Shown here piece after piece: positions 57,148-64,000 of a DNA stretch of 64,000 nt (position 1 is the stretch's first letter; the number at the start of each line of letters is the position of its first letter). Source of the stretch: Croceivirga sp009797885 (GTDB taxonomy: Bacteria; Bacteroidota; Bacteroidia; Flavobacteriales; Flavobacteriaceae). The notes under the pieces are model-generated. The model was not told the DNA's origin. It was given only the letters and a program-made list of their open reading frames with translations, and did no database searches. A program made the translations under genes and the position numbers. The stretch spans positions 1 to 64,000 of the forward strand of contig AP035880.1 of the NCBI GenBank assembly GCA_045866215.1. Direction: 5' to 3'.

Positions 57148-58566
57148 TTATCGCTCTGCCGTACCGTTAAAATAGACCTCCCCAGGGTTAAGGTCTACCT
57201 CCAACGAAGTTAAACGTGAATTATCCGAAAGGTCATAAACATCCAGCGAACCTGGACTTCTGAAGTCCTTTGCGTCCACACCATACAACCTTCCATCATT
57301 TACCGTCATATCGTAAAAGGAAACACCTTCAATCTCCGGAGATGAGGGTAAAGCAGTGTCTGAAACATTGAATTCAAACACGTTCCCACCCAAATAATAG
57401 TACAGCGCGTCCCCATCTATTGAAAGATAATTGGGATGCTCCGTTTGGGCAAATTCAAAAGTGGCCTCTACCGTATTGGTTGCTATATTAATTCTATCCA
57501 ACTGGCCAGCGGTCTCATTTCCTGTAAATGCGGGATTTCCCCCAGAAAGCACCCATAAATTGTCATTCGCATCCAGTTGTAACGTATTGGGTCGATTTGC
57601 AACCGGGATGGTTGTGGTAACCATATTGGTCGTTGCATCAATAACCGTAATAATGTTATTTTGGCCAAAGCCTCCTTGCATGGACACATATATGGTATTA
57701 TCCTTTACAATTAAGCGTTCCGGGCCTTCCGCTACGGAAATCCTGCTCTCTACCGTATTGTTCTCTAGATTTACCACGGCCACAAAATCATCATTGGGAT
57801 TTAATCCATCACCCCAATTCGTCACATAGCCTGTGCCATTGACAATAGCCATATAACGTGGATTTAAAAAGTCATCTTCATCGGCTCCCCCTATGGTAGC
57901 CACCGATTCAAACGTATAGCGATTGACAACTTCCACTTTTTGCGAATTATTCACTACGATATAGCCCAAATCTCCGTTGAAGGCCATACTTTGGGCGGTA
58001 TCGCCCCAGGCATCCACCTCGTTTACCGATTTGAATATCCCGTTCTCCACAGTGCTCAAATCAGCCGTAACAAAGGACATGGATGAATCACCACGGCCAA
58101 AACCACCTTCATGAAGCACTAAAATCCCATTTTCAAAAGGAAAAGAATCATTGTCCGTAAGGGTTATCGTAATGGAATTGGATGGTCCTATAAAATCTGT
58201 TGCGCCGTTTACGGCCGTTAAGGTCAGGATAATTTCTTCACTGGGTTCAACGGCATCGTCATCTATGATTACAAGGTTTTGGGTAACGGTACGCTGACCA
58301 GCACCTAGCACCAAACTTCCGGATAGGGCCTCGTAATCCTCCCCTGCGGTAGCAGTTCCCGAAACTTCGTAGGTTAGTGTTACATCGGTGGTAAACGCAT
58401 CGGTTGTAGTAAATGATACCGCAATGGTACCGTCACCTTCCGAAAAGGTATCTTGGGTCACGGAGACATTTATCCCCGGTAATACGGGTTGATCGTCATC
58501 ATCGCTACAGCTGGTAAAAAACAGCCCTGTTAGGGCAACCATCAAAAAAAATCGGTTTTTTCTCAT
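57148..58566 (-). CDS. BtuG-like surface lipoprotein: Calx-beta domain plus YncE/DUF5074 beta-propeller
   Basis: This 472-aa protein has a lipobox FTSC (Cys 20) followed directly by SDDDD, a surface-export signal. Residues about 32-140 fit a Calx-beta domain (DTFSEGDGTIAVSFTT, then TAGEDYEALSG and IIDDDAVEPSEEI). Residues 150-472 form a seven-bladed-propeller type domain with repeated strands such as NRYTFESVATIGG, VAVVNLENNTVESRI and VIDATTNMVTTTI. It starts 1 bp after btuB. In Bacteroides the equivalent btuB-adjacent propeller, BtuG, binds cobalamin extremely tightly on the cell surface; this protein very probably does the same. The Calx-beta module is an addition to the basic design. Confidence 0.8.
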   Translation of the reverse strand: MRKNRFFLMVALTGLFFTSCSDDDDQPVLPGINVSVTQDTFSEGDGTIAVSFTTTDAFTTDVTLTYEVSGTATAGEDYEALSGSLVLGAGQRTVTQNLVIIDDDAVEPSEEIILTLTAVNGATDFIGPSNSITITLTDNDSFPFENGILVLHEGGFGRGDSSMSFVTADLSTVENGIFKSVNEVDAWGDTAQSMAFNGDLGYIVVNNSQKVEVVNRYTFESVATIGGADEDDFLNPRYMAIVNGTGYVTNWGDGLNPNDDFVAVVNLENNTVESRISVAEGPERLIVKDNTIYVSMQGGFGQNNIITVIDATTNMVTTTIPVANRPNTLQLDANDNLWVLSGGNPAFTGNETAGQLDRINIATNTVEATFEFAQTEHPNYLSIDGDALYYYLGGNVFEFNVSDTALPSSPEIEGVSFYDMTVNDGRLYGVDAKDFRSPGSLDVYDLSDNSRLTSLEVDLNPGEVYFNGTAER

Positions 58567-58567
58567 T

Positions 58568-60397
58568 TTAAAAGTTTAATACTAATTGGGTTTGAATATT
58601 TCTATTGGGCATAGGTCGCAGTGCAATATTTTCATAATACACGTTGAATACGTTGTTAAGGGTGAAACCAAGCCTACAGTGTAACTTGCCTTCTGTTTTA
58701 AAGGAATAGGTTACCCCGGCATTGGCTACTTGGTACCCTTCCAATTCTCCACCGATAATTGCTACCGAACCATTGTAGAGATGCTGGTAAAAAGCACTAA
58801 AATTGGAGAAGCGATAGGCCAGGGAAGCATTGCCCCTATGAAAAGGCACATAAATCAATTGCTCCCCCGTTGCTTTATCTTCGGAAACGGTATAGGCATA
58901 ATTGGCTTTAAAGTCCACTTCTTGTTTTTCACCAATGGATTGCTGTATTCCGAGCTCCACTTCCACACCATAGATTTGTACATCATCCACATTGACAGGA
59001 GACCAGATTCCTTGGGTATTGGGCAGCCACCGAATCATGTCCACGGTGGAAATGTAGTAGCCGTTCAATTGCAGTGTTAGCGGATCCAGCTTGAACCGGT
59101 GTCCCAAATCCACTTGATACGATTGTTCCGGTTGTAATTCCAAATTGCCGCCGGGTTGCCAGTATAGATCATTAAAGGTGGGGATTCGGAAATTACGGGA
59201 TGCATTCAATTGAAGTTTGTACACACGACCAAAATCATAACTCCCGTCCCATGCAAAAACAATGGGACTGGAAAAATCCGATGAAAAATCCTGCCGTAGG
59301 CTCAGGTTGTACCTCAATTTTTCCGTTAACGTATGTTTTACCAATGCTGTAACGGCAAAATCGTTTCGTTCCGGTGCACCAAAACTGCTTCCCCTACCCG
59401 TAAAATTGTTGTATTCCACGAAAGAATTCAATCGAAATGAATTTGAGAGTTCAACATCCAGTGAATAGCGCGCCAATACCGTGGTCACCCGGCCATCCGA
59501 GAAATTGTCCGAATCCCTATTTTCAAAATACTTGAACCCTTCGTACAAGTGTGCCACCTTTAGTTTACTAATGGCTTTTTTTCCAAATCTTCCCCATTCC
59601 AATTGGGTCCGAAATTGATTGTCCTCGTATCGGCTACGCCCAGGTGCAACCAGGTTACCGGATAGATTTCGGTCCCCTATAAAGCTTTGATGGTACAAAC
59701 GAAGTACATCGCGGTCATTTAATCGGTAACCGGTGTTAAAGTTGATATTAAGGTGTTCAAACTCGCCATTGGTATTTCGTTCATCCGTTTCCAGGTACAA
59801 ATAGTCATTATCGGAGCTATTGTAGTTGACCCCAAAACTCGAAGACCAATTTCCTGTCCCAAAACTATTGCTGTAATTCAGACTACGGGTATCAAAACTG
59901 CCATAGCCCGTCACCACTTGATGATCGGAGTGCTTTTCGAACTTTAAATCATTATTTAAATGAACGGAACCTCCTATGGCCCCGGTACCAAACTGGACGC
60001 TACCGCCACCGCTACGTATCGCCACCGAACTATAGTTCAAAGGATTGACCGTATTGAAATCTACCTGGCCATTGAGCTGGGAGTTGATGTTGATGCCGTT
60101 CCATACAACCGCAGTATGGGAGGCATTGGTCCCTCGAAACGAAGGGGAAGACACCATTCCCAAGCCGTTTTCCTTAAAATAAATGGCACTGTTAAAGTGT
60201 AAAAGGGAGGTGAGGAACGTACCATTGCGTTGTATGGTACTGTCTTTTAGTACGGTAACCTTATGACCTTCCGCATAACGCTTTACACGCACATCGGAAA
60301 CGGTAACCTCATCCAAACGATGGGTAGTCATTTCCTGGGCGCTTAATCTAAAAAGCGATACTAATGCCAGCGATATAAAGAGGTGTCCAGTCTTCAT
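58568..60397 (-). CDS. btuB: TonB-dependent cobalamin receptor BtuB
   Basis: This 609-aa outer-membrane protein has a signal peptide (ending RLSAQ near 21), a TonB-box region with DEVTVSDVRVKRY near 29, a plug with FRGTNASHTAVVWNGININSQLNGQ near 89-113 and a barrel ending QTQLVLNF. The length matches BtuB (about 600 aa) and there is no carboxypeptidase-regulatory domain, unlike the other receptors here. The cobalamin riboswitch in its leader and the flanking transporter genes give the substrate. It is followed after 1 bp by the BtuG-like gene. Confidence 0.93.
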   Translation of the reverse strand: MKTGHLFISLALVSLFRLSAQEMTTHRLDEVTVSDVRVKRYAEGHKVTVLKDSTIQRNGTFLTSLLHFNSAIYFKENGLGMVSSPSFRGTNASHTAVVWNGININSQLNGQVDFNTVNPLNYSSVAIRSGGGSVQFGTGAIGGSVHLNNDLKFEKHSDHQVVTGYGSFDTRSLNYSNSFGTGNWSSSFGVNYNSSDNDYLYLETDERNTNGEFEHLNINFNTGYRLNDRDVLRLYHQSFIGDRNLSGNLVAPGRSRYEDNQFRTQLEWGRFGKKAISKLKVAHLYEGFKYFENRDSDNFSDGRVTTVLARYSLDVELSNSFRLNSFVEYNNFTGRGSSFGAPERNDFAVTALVKHTLTEKLRYNLSLRQDFSSDFSSPIVFAWDGSYDFGRVYKLQLNASRNFRIPTFNDLYWQPGGNLELQPEQSYQVDLGHRFKLDPLTLQLNGYYISTVDMIRWLPNTQGIWSPVNVDDVQIYGVEVELGIQQSIGEKQEVDFKANYAYTVSEDKATGEQLIYVPFHRGNASLAYRFSNFSAFYQHLYNGSVAIIGGELEGYQVANAGVTYSFKTEGKLHCRLGFTLNNVFNVYYENIALRPMPNRNIQTQLVLNF

Positions 60398-60404
60398 AAC
60401 AGCA

Positions 60405-60423
60405 AACCTTTATCCCGAAGGTT
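60405..60423 (-). promoter_or_regulatory. Hairpin between the riboswitch and btuB start
   Basis: On the minus strand AACCTT (60418-60423) and AAGGTT (60405-60410) enclose a 7-nt loop and end 7 bp before the btuB ATG. No T tract follows, so it would act on the ribosome binding site rather than as a terminator. Confidence 0.4.
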
Positions 60424-60435
60424 TTTAAGTTTTAA

Positions 60436-60620
60436 TCGAATCAGGCAGGTCTCCTGGCTTTCAATTTGTTATTCTACCTTCCCATCCCAATCGGAACAGT
60501 GGCATTGCAGACAATAACAACTCTTTGCAGAGATGCTGAAAACGCTTCAGCATATGATAACAGTTGCGGGAACAGCTCCGGATTTACACCGAATTCCCTT
60601 TTAATTGAAAAACTCCCCTT
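60436..60620 (-). promoter_or_regulatory. Cobalamin riboswitch controlling btuB
   Basis: The minus strand contains the B12 box AGCCAGGAGACCTGCC (complement of 60444-60459), the GCCACTG motif (complement of 60497-60503) and the GGAATTCGGTGTAAATCCG and GCTGTTCCCGCAACTG segments near 60555-60600. These are the conserved core elements in the correct order. Binding of adenosylcobalamin or a related form would shut off btuB and btuG expression. Confidence 0.96.
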
Positions 60621-60633
60621 ATTGGGAATCCTT

Positions 60634-60641
60634 CAAACCTA
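60634..60641 (-). promoter_or_regulatory. -7 box of the btuB riboswitch transcript
   Basis: TAGGTTTG on the minus strand fits TAnnTTTG and places the RNA start near 60629, just ahead of the riboswitch; the leader would be about 230 nt. Confidence 0.5.
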
Positions 60642-60707
60642 AATCTTGAACGAAAGTACGTATTTAAATTCAACTGCGGATTCTTTTCCCATAATTTTCA
60701 ATTCGTC

Positions 60708-60715
60708 TAATTTTG
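60708..60715 (+). promoter_or_regulatory. -7 box of the btuFCD operon, abutting the start codon
   Basis: TAATTTTG lies 5 bp before the ATG at 60721, implying a leaderless mRNA and no room for a riboswitch on this side. Confidence 0.55.
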
Positions 60716-60720
60716 GGGCC

Positions 60721-61863
60721 ATGATAAAAATGAAATTTTTTCCATTGCTACTTCTTGGGCTGGTTATCTCCTGCAAGAAAAATGTAAGATCGGTCCAGCA
60801 AGTTCAGGTACCAAATACTACCACCAGCTACGCCAAAAGCTTCTCCATTGAAAGCGGCGATGGATTTACGGTGCTTCAAGTAAACCGCCCTTGGCCTGGG
60901 GCTTCCAAGGCGTTTCGCTATTTAGTGGCTCCCAAGGAAAAACTGGCCGCTATGACCTTCCCTTCCGATGCCTATGACGCCGTGGTTGCCACGCCCATTA
61001 CCTCTTTGATTGCTACCTCCACAACGCATATTCCTGCCTTGGAAAGTTTAGGGGGCTTGGATAAATTGATTGGATTTCCCGACACAAAATACATTTCCTC
61101 CATGCCGGCAAGGGAATTGATTTCCACTGGAAAAATAAAAGAATTGGGTACCAATGAAAGCCTTAACACTGAGATGGTTTTGGAATTACGACCCGATGTG
61201 ATCGTCGGTTTTGGTATCGACGACCAAAACAGCGCATATCACGTTTTCCAAAAAGCCAATATCCCCGTGGTATTCAATGGGGATTGGACGGAAGAAACCC
61301 CATTGGGCAAAGCCGAATGGATTAAATTCTTTGGGGTGCTGTTGGATAAACAAAAGGAAGCCGACAGTATATTCAAGGCAATTGAAACTTCCTATCAAGA
61401 AGTGAAAAAAATAGCCGCTAAAGCCGCCAAAAAACCTACGGTATTGAGTGGTGCCCTCTTCAAGGACGTCTGGTATTTACCGGCTGGGGAAAGTTGGGCC
61501 GCCCAATTCATCAAAGATGCCAATGGGGAATATCTTTATCAAGCGACCTCGGGAACCGGTAGTTTGTCCTTGAGCTTGGAAAGCGTTTTGGAAAAGGGGC
61601 AACAAGCCAATGTTTGGATTGCCCCTTCACGGTTCACATCGTATCAAGAAATGGAACAGGCCAATGCCCACTATCAACAGTTCAACGCTTTTAGGGTCAA
61701 AAAGATATATACTTTTGCCAATACCCGGGGGGCTACCGGTGGCCTCCTGTACTATGAGCTGGCGCCGCAACGGCCCGATTTGGTACTACAGGATTTGGTG
61801 CATTTTTTCCATCCGGAAATCCTACCGGACCATAATCCTTACTTTTTTACACCTTTGCAATAG
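60721..61863 (+). CDS. btuF: Cobalamin ABC transporter substrate-binding lipoprotein BtuF
   Basis: This 380-aa lipoprotein has lipobox VISC (Cys 18) followed by KKN, consistent with retention in the periplasm. It belongs to the class III substrate-binding proteins: VVATPITSLIATSTTHIPALESLGGLDKLIGFPDT near 83-117, LRPDVIVGFGIDD near 157, a long linker helix and ANVWIAPSRFTSYQEME near 298. The frame is open upstream to 60646, but the signal peptide and the promoter place the start at 60721 (or 60730). It is directly followed by btuC and btuD, which together form a BtuCDF-type importer. Its position beside btuB supports cobalamin over siderophore. Confidence 0.88.
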   Translation: MIKMKFFPLLLLGLVISCKKNVRSVQQVQVPNTTTSYAKSFSIESGDGFTVLQVNRPWPGASKAFRYLVAPKEKLAAMTFPSDAYDAVVATPITSLIATSTTHIPALESLGGLDKLIGFPDTKYISSMPARELISTGKIKELGTNESLNTEMVLELRPDVIVGFGIDDQNSAYHVFQKANIPVVFNGDWTEETPLGKAEWIKFFGVLLDKQKEADSIFKAIETSYQEVKKIAAKAAKKPTVLSGALFKDVWYLPAGESWAAQFIKDANGEYLYQATSGTGSLSLSLESVLEKGQQANVWIAPSRFTSYQEMEQANAHYQQFNAFRVKKIYTFANTRGATGGLLYYELAPQRPDLVLQDLVHFFHPEILPDHNPYFFTPLQ

Positions 61864-62882
61864 TGCAGACCATAGCCTCCCATAAGCCGCAATTTATCGT
61901 ATTGTTCCTGATCCTATTGGCATCGGGCCTGCTAAACATTAGTTTGGGATCGGTAGCCATACCCCTATCCCAAACCTTTAAGGCCCTTTTTGGGGAAGCT
62001 ATGGAGAATACCTCATGGGAATACATTATTTACAGTTATCGCCTGCCAAAGGCCGCAACGGCCATTTTGGTCGGGGGCGGGCTTTCCTTAAGCGGTCTGC
62101 TCATGCAGACGCTGTTTCGAAACCCATTGGCGGGACCGTTTGTATTGGGTATCAGTTCCGGAGCTAGCCTTGGGGCAGCCCTTCTTTTGATGGGGGCAAC
62201 ACTCCTGGGCAGCATTTTGGTATCCGATGTTTCTTTGGTAGTGGCAGCCAGTGCCGGTAGTTTTTTGGTACTATTGGTGGTGGTTCTGGTGGCCAATCGC
62301 GTTAGGGATACAATGGCCTTGCTGATCATAGGTTTAATGTTCGGGAGCATTACAGCTGCTATAGTAAGTGTATTGGCCTATTTTTCGGATGCAGAACAAT
62401 TGCAACGCTTCATTTTTTGGACCTATGGAAGTGTAGGAAACCTCTCCTGGAACCAAAATGCCTTGCTCGGAGCGGTGGTCATTGTTGGTGTGGCCCTAAG
62501 TGTGCTCCACATTAAAAGCCTAAACGCCCTCCTATTGGGAGAACAGTACGCCCAAAGCCTGGGGATAACCTTAAAAAAATCACGTTTGGGAATAATTTTG
62601 GTTACAGGCCTATTGGCCGGTAGCATAACCGCGTTTGCGGGTCCCATTGCCTTTGTGGGGCTTGCCGTTCCCCATTTGACCCGGCAAATATTCAAGACCA
62701 TGGATCATAAGGTGTTGGTCCCTGCAGTCTTTTTGTACGGTGCCATTTTATTGTTACTATGTGATACCATTGCCCAATTGCCTTCATCGGCCCAAGTGTT
62801 GCCCATTAATGCCATTACATCCATTGTAGGGGCTCCCGTGGTCATTTGGCTGTTGGTGAGAAAACGTAAACTATTCTTTTGA
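61863..62882 (+). CDS. btuC: Cobalamin/iron-siderophore ABC transporter permease (FecCD family)
   Basis: This 339-aa permease has about ten membrane helices. FecCD signatures include YRLPKAATAILVGGGLSLSGLLMQTLFRNPLAGPFVLGISSGASLGAAL near residues 59-107, TYGSVGNLSW near 189 and GPIAFVGLAVPHLTRQIF near 260. The start codon is GTG, overlapping the btuF stop by 1 bp. The stop overlaps the btuD start (TGATG). The tight packing shows a single operon. Confidence 0.92.
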   Translation: MQTIASHKPQFIVLFLILLASGLLNISLGSVAIPLSQTFKALFGEAMENTSWEYIIYSYRLPKAATAILVGGGLSLSGLLMQTLFRNPLAGPFVLGISSGASLGAALLLMGATLLGSILVSDVSLVVAASAGSFLVLLVVVLVANRVRDTMALLIIGLMFGSITAAIVSVLAYFSDAEQLQRFIFWTYGSVGNLSWNQNALLGAVVIVGVALSVLHIKSLNALLLGEQYAQSLGITLKKSRLGIILVTGLLAGSITAFAGPIAFVGLAVPHLTRQIFKTMDHKVLVPAVFLYGAILLLLCDTIAQLPSSAQVLPINAITSIVGAPVVIWLLVRKRKLFF

Positions 62883-63649
62883 TGCAGCACCTCATTTCCA
62901 TAAAGGACTTATCCGTTGGTTATAAATCCAAGGCCGTGGTCGAACATGTCAATTTTCAACTTGAAAAAGGGGAACTGTGTGGAATTGTTGGTGTCAATGG
63001 CATAGGAAAGTCCACTCTATTAAGGACGATGGCTAAGCTACAATCCAAAATCGCCGGTGAGATATGTATAGGAACAAAACCGCTATCCAGCTTTTCACCA
63101 CTGGAGCTCGCAAAGCAACTATCCTTGGTCCTTACCGAATCCATTGCCACAAAAAATCTAACCGTCCAAGAGTTAATTGCGCTCGCCAGGCAGCCCTACA
63201 CCAATTGGTTGGGGACATTGACCGAGGGTGACATGGAAAAAATTGAAGGGAGTATCCAGCAATTTTACCTAGGTGGACTAAAAACCAAAAAATGCTATGA
63301 ACTTAGTGACGGTCAGTTGCAACGCGTTTTAATTGCACGAGCCATGGCACAGGATACCCCTTTGTTGTTTTTGGATGAGCCTACCACACATTTGGATCTT
63401 TCCAACAAGGTCCAGATTTTTACCCTGTTACGGAAAGTGGCCCATAAACATCAAAAAACAGTGGTCTTTACTACCCATGAAATCGATTTGGCCATTCAAC
63501 TTTGTGATAAAATCCTGATTCTGGATGGAAAAACCAACCCTTTTGCCGCTCCTTGTGAATTGATCGAAAAAGGAAGTTTTGAACATATATTCCCTTCCGA
63601 ATTGGTACAGTTTGATGCCAAAACCGGCTCTTTTAAAATAAAGAAGTAA
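62882..63649 (+). CDS. btuD: Cobalamin ABC transporter ATP-binding protein
   Basis: This 255-aa ATPase has Walker A GVNGIGKSTLL near residues 36-46, signature motif LSDGQLQRVLIARAM near 140, Walker B LLFLDEPTTHLDL near 161 and the switch His in VFTTHEIDLAI near 196. The signature LSDGQ is a common variant of LSGGQ. The start is ATG at 62882, sharing one base with the btuC stop. It energises import through BtuC with BtuF as ligand donor. Confidence 0.93.
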   Translation: MQHLISIKDLSVGYKSKAVVEHVNFQLEKGELCGIVGVNGIGKSTLLRTMAKLQSKIAGEICIGTKPLSSFSPLELAKQLSLVLTESIATKNLTVQELIALARQPYTNWLGTLTEGDMEKIEGSIQQFYLGGLKTKKCYELSDGQLQRVLIARAMAQDTPLLFLDEPTTHLDLSNKVQIFTLLRKVAHKHQKTVVFTTHEIDLAIQLCDKILILDGKTNPFAAPCELIEKGSFEHIFPSELVQFDAKTGSFKIKK

Positions 63650-63657
63650 CAAACCTA

Positions 63658-63723
63658 TCATTCCCGAGCAGGAAGGAATCCAGGAACGTCCATTTTTTGG
63701 ATCCCGCATCAAGTGTGGAATGA
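63658..63723. repeat. Dispersed palindromic element R5
   Basis: Ends TCATTCC (63658-63664) and GGAATGA (63717-63723) are inverted; inside, ATCCA and TGGAT give a second stem. It belongs to the CATTCC...GGAATG type of dispersed element and separates btuD from rmuC. Confidence 0.6.
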
Positions 63724-63757
63724 CAATTCAACTATCTTTACGTTAAGATTTTATTTT

Positions 63758-64000
63758 ATGAGTCAAGAACTGATGTATTTGCTTGTGGGCCTTCTGGCCG
63801 TTGTTGTAGGTATTTTGGTGGGCATCTACATTCAAAAACTAAAAACAAAATCCAACGAAAGTGTTTGGCAGGAACGTGAGCAACAACTAAATCAATCCCT
63901 TACGGCCCTCAATGAGAAGTTGGGCCTTGAAAACGAGGAGAAAAAACAGATTCAAAACGAAAAAGAACAGTTGGGCCATCAACTGGTACGTTATCAGGCT
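63758..64000 (+). CDS. rmuC: DNA recombination protein RmuC, N-terminal part (cut by the window end)
   Basis: Eighty-one codons are visible, open at the window edge. The protein starts MSQELMYLLVGLLAVVVGILVGIYIQKLK, one membrane helix, then a long coiled coil rich in Glu, Gln and Lys (REQQLNQSLTALNEKLG). This N-terminal anchor and coil are typical of RmuC, a membrane-tethered protein with a nuclease-like C-terminal domain that limits DNA inversions. The diagnostic C-terminal domain lies outside the window, so the name is provisional. Confidence 0.7.
   Translation, partial: MSQELMYLLVGLLAVVVGILVGIYIQKLKTKSNESVWQEREQQLNQSLTALNEKLGLENEEKKQIQNEKEQLGHQLVRYQA

Noticed and set aside
60650..60720. 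A second cobalamin riboswitch for btuFCD
   Set aside because: No B12 box on the plus strand, and the -7 box is only 5 bp from the ATG.

Overview
The window is a gene-dense chromosomal segment of a marine-type Flavobacteriaceae bacterium (phylum Bacteroidota). Four things support this. Many start sites carry the Bacteroidota promoter signature (TTTG, about 19 bp, TAnnTTTG). Lipoproteins carry acidic SDDDD-type surface-export signals behind the lipobox. There are three TonB-dependent receptors, and several families typical of the phylum (DUF4249, DUF4252, DUF4294, DUF2147, a SerB-SerA fusion, monomeric isocitrate dehydrogenase). The genus cannot be fixed from sequence reading alone. No rRNA, tRNA, CRISPR array, prophage or intact insertion sequence was seen.

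Layout. 1-5.9 kb: dnaA with a DnaA-box-like site in front, a low-molecular-weight phosphatase and a tetrapyrrole-type methylase on +; then a reverse cell-wall operon dapF-GNAT-mltG and a lysozyme-like gene. 6-11.3 kb: a Deg protease, a long GAPDH, then a membrane coiled-coil protein, a GNAT, trmD and rplS. 11.3-14.1 kb: a 630-bp gene-free stretch holding a promoter, about 380 nt of highly structured RNA with UUCG and GCAA tetraloop hairpins and a strong terminator, followed by icd. This candidate non-coding RNA is the strongest unexplained signal in the window. 14.6-28.8 kb: a TonB receptor/DUF4249 pair, a GntP permease, housekeeping enzymes (M42 peptidase, NUDIX, HisS), a large Oar-like TonB receptor and the rpsF-rpsR-rplI operon. 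29-38.9 kb: a LytTR regulator whose terminator lies inside the convergent priA, the nadC-brkB-DUF2147-priA operon, rlmH, a kinase-like membrane protein without an ATPase domain, and serB-serA. 38.9-49.3 kb: rdgB, a DEAD-box helicase with a structured leader, a GH13 amylase lipoprotein, small proteins, TrmH, a sirtuin without zinc cysteines, purB and an MscS channel. 49.4-55.5 kb: an ECF sigma/anti-sigma pair followed by three tandem DUF4252 genes, divergent from two tandem surface S41 peptidases.

55.5-63.6 kb is a vitamin B12 uptake region. A cobalamin riboswitch precedes btuB and a BtuG-like surface beta-propeller with an added Calx-beta domain. Beyond a terminator lies a BtuF-like protein that has no signal peptide, translationally coupled to a Dph6-like PP-loop ATPase. 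Facing the other way is a conventional lipoprotein BtuF with BtuC and BtuD. Together these would cover surface capture, outer-membrane transport, periplasmic binding and inner-membrane import; the signal-less BtuF/PP-loop pair suggests a cytoplasmic corrinoid-handling step. The window ends inside rmuC.

Short dispersed palindromic elements, with ends resembling GTCATTTC...GAAATGAC, lie in five intergenic gaps, and a separate C/G-rich repeat separates hisS from its neighbour. Several genes (dapF, hisS, btuF) have a perfect -7 box 3-5 nt before the start codon, which implies leaderless mRNAs.
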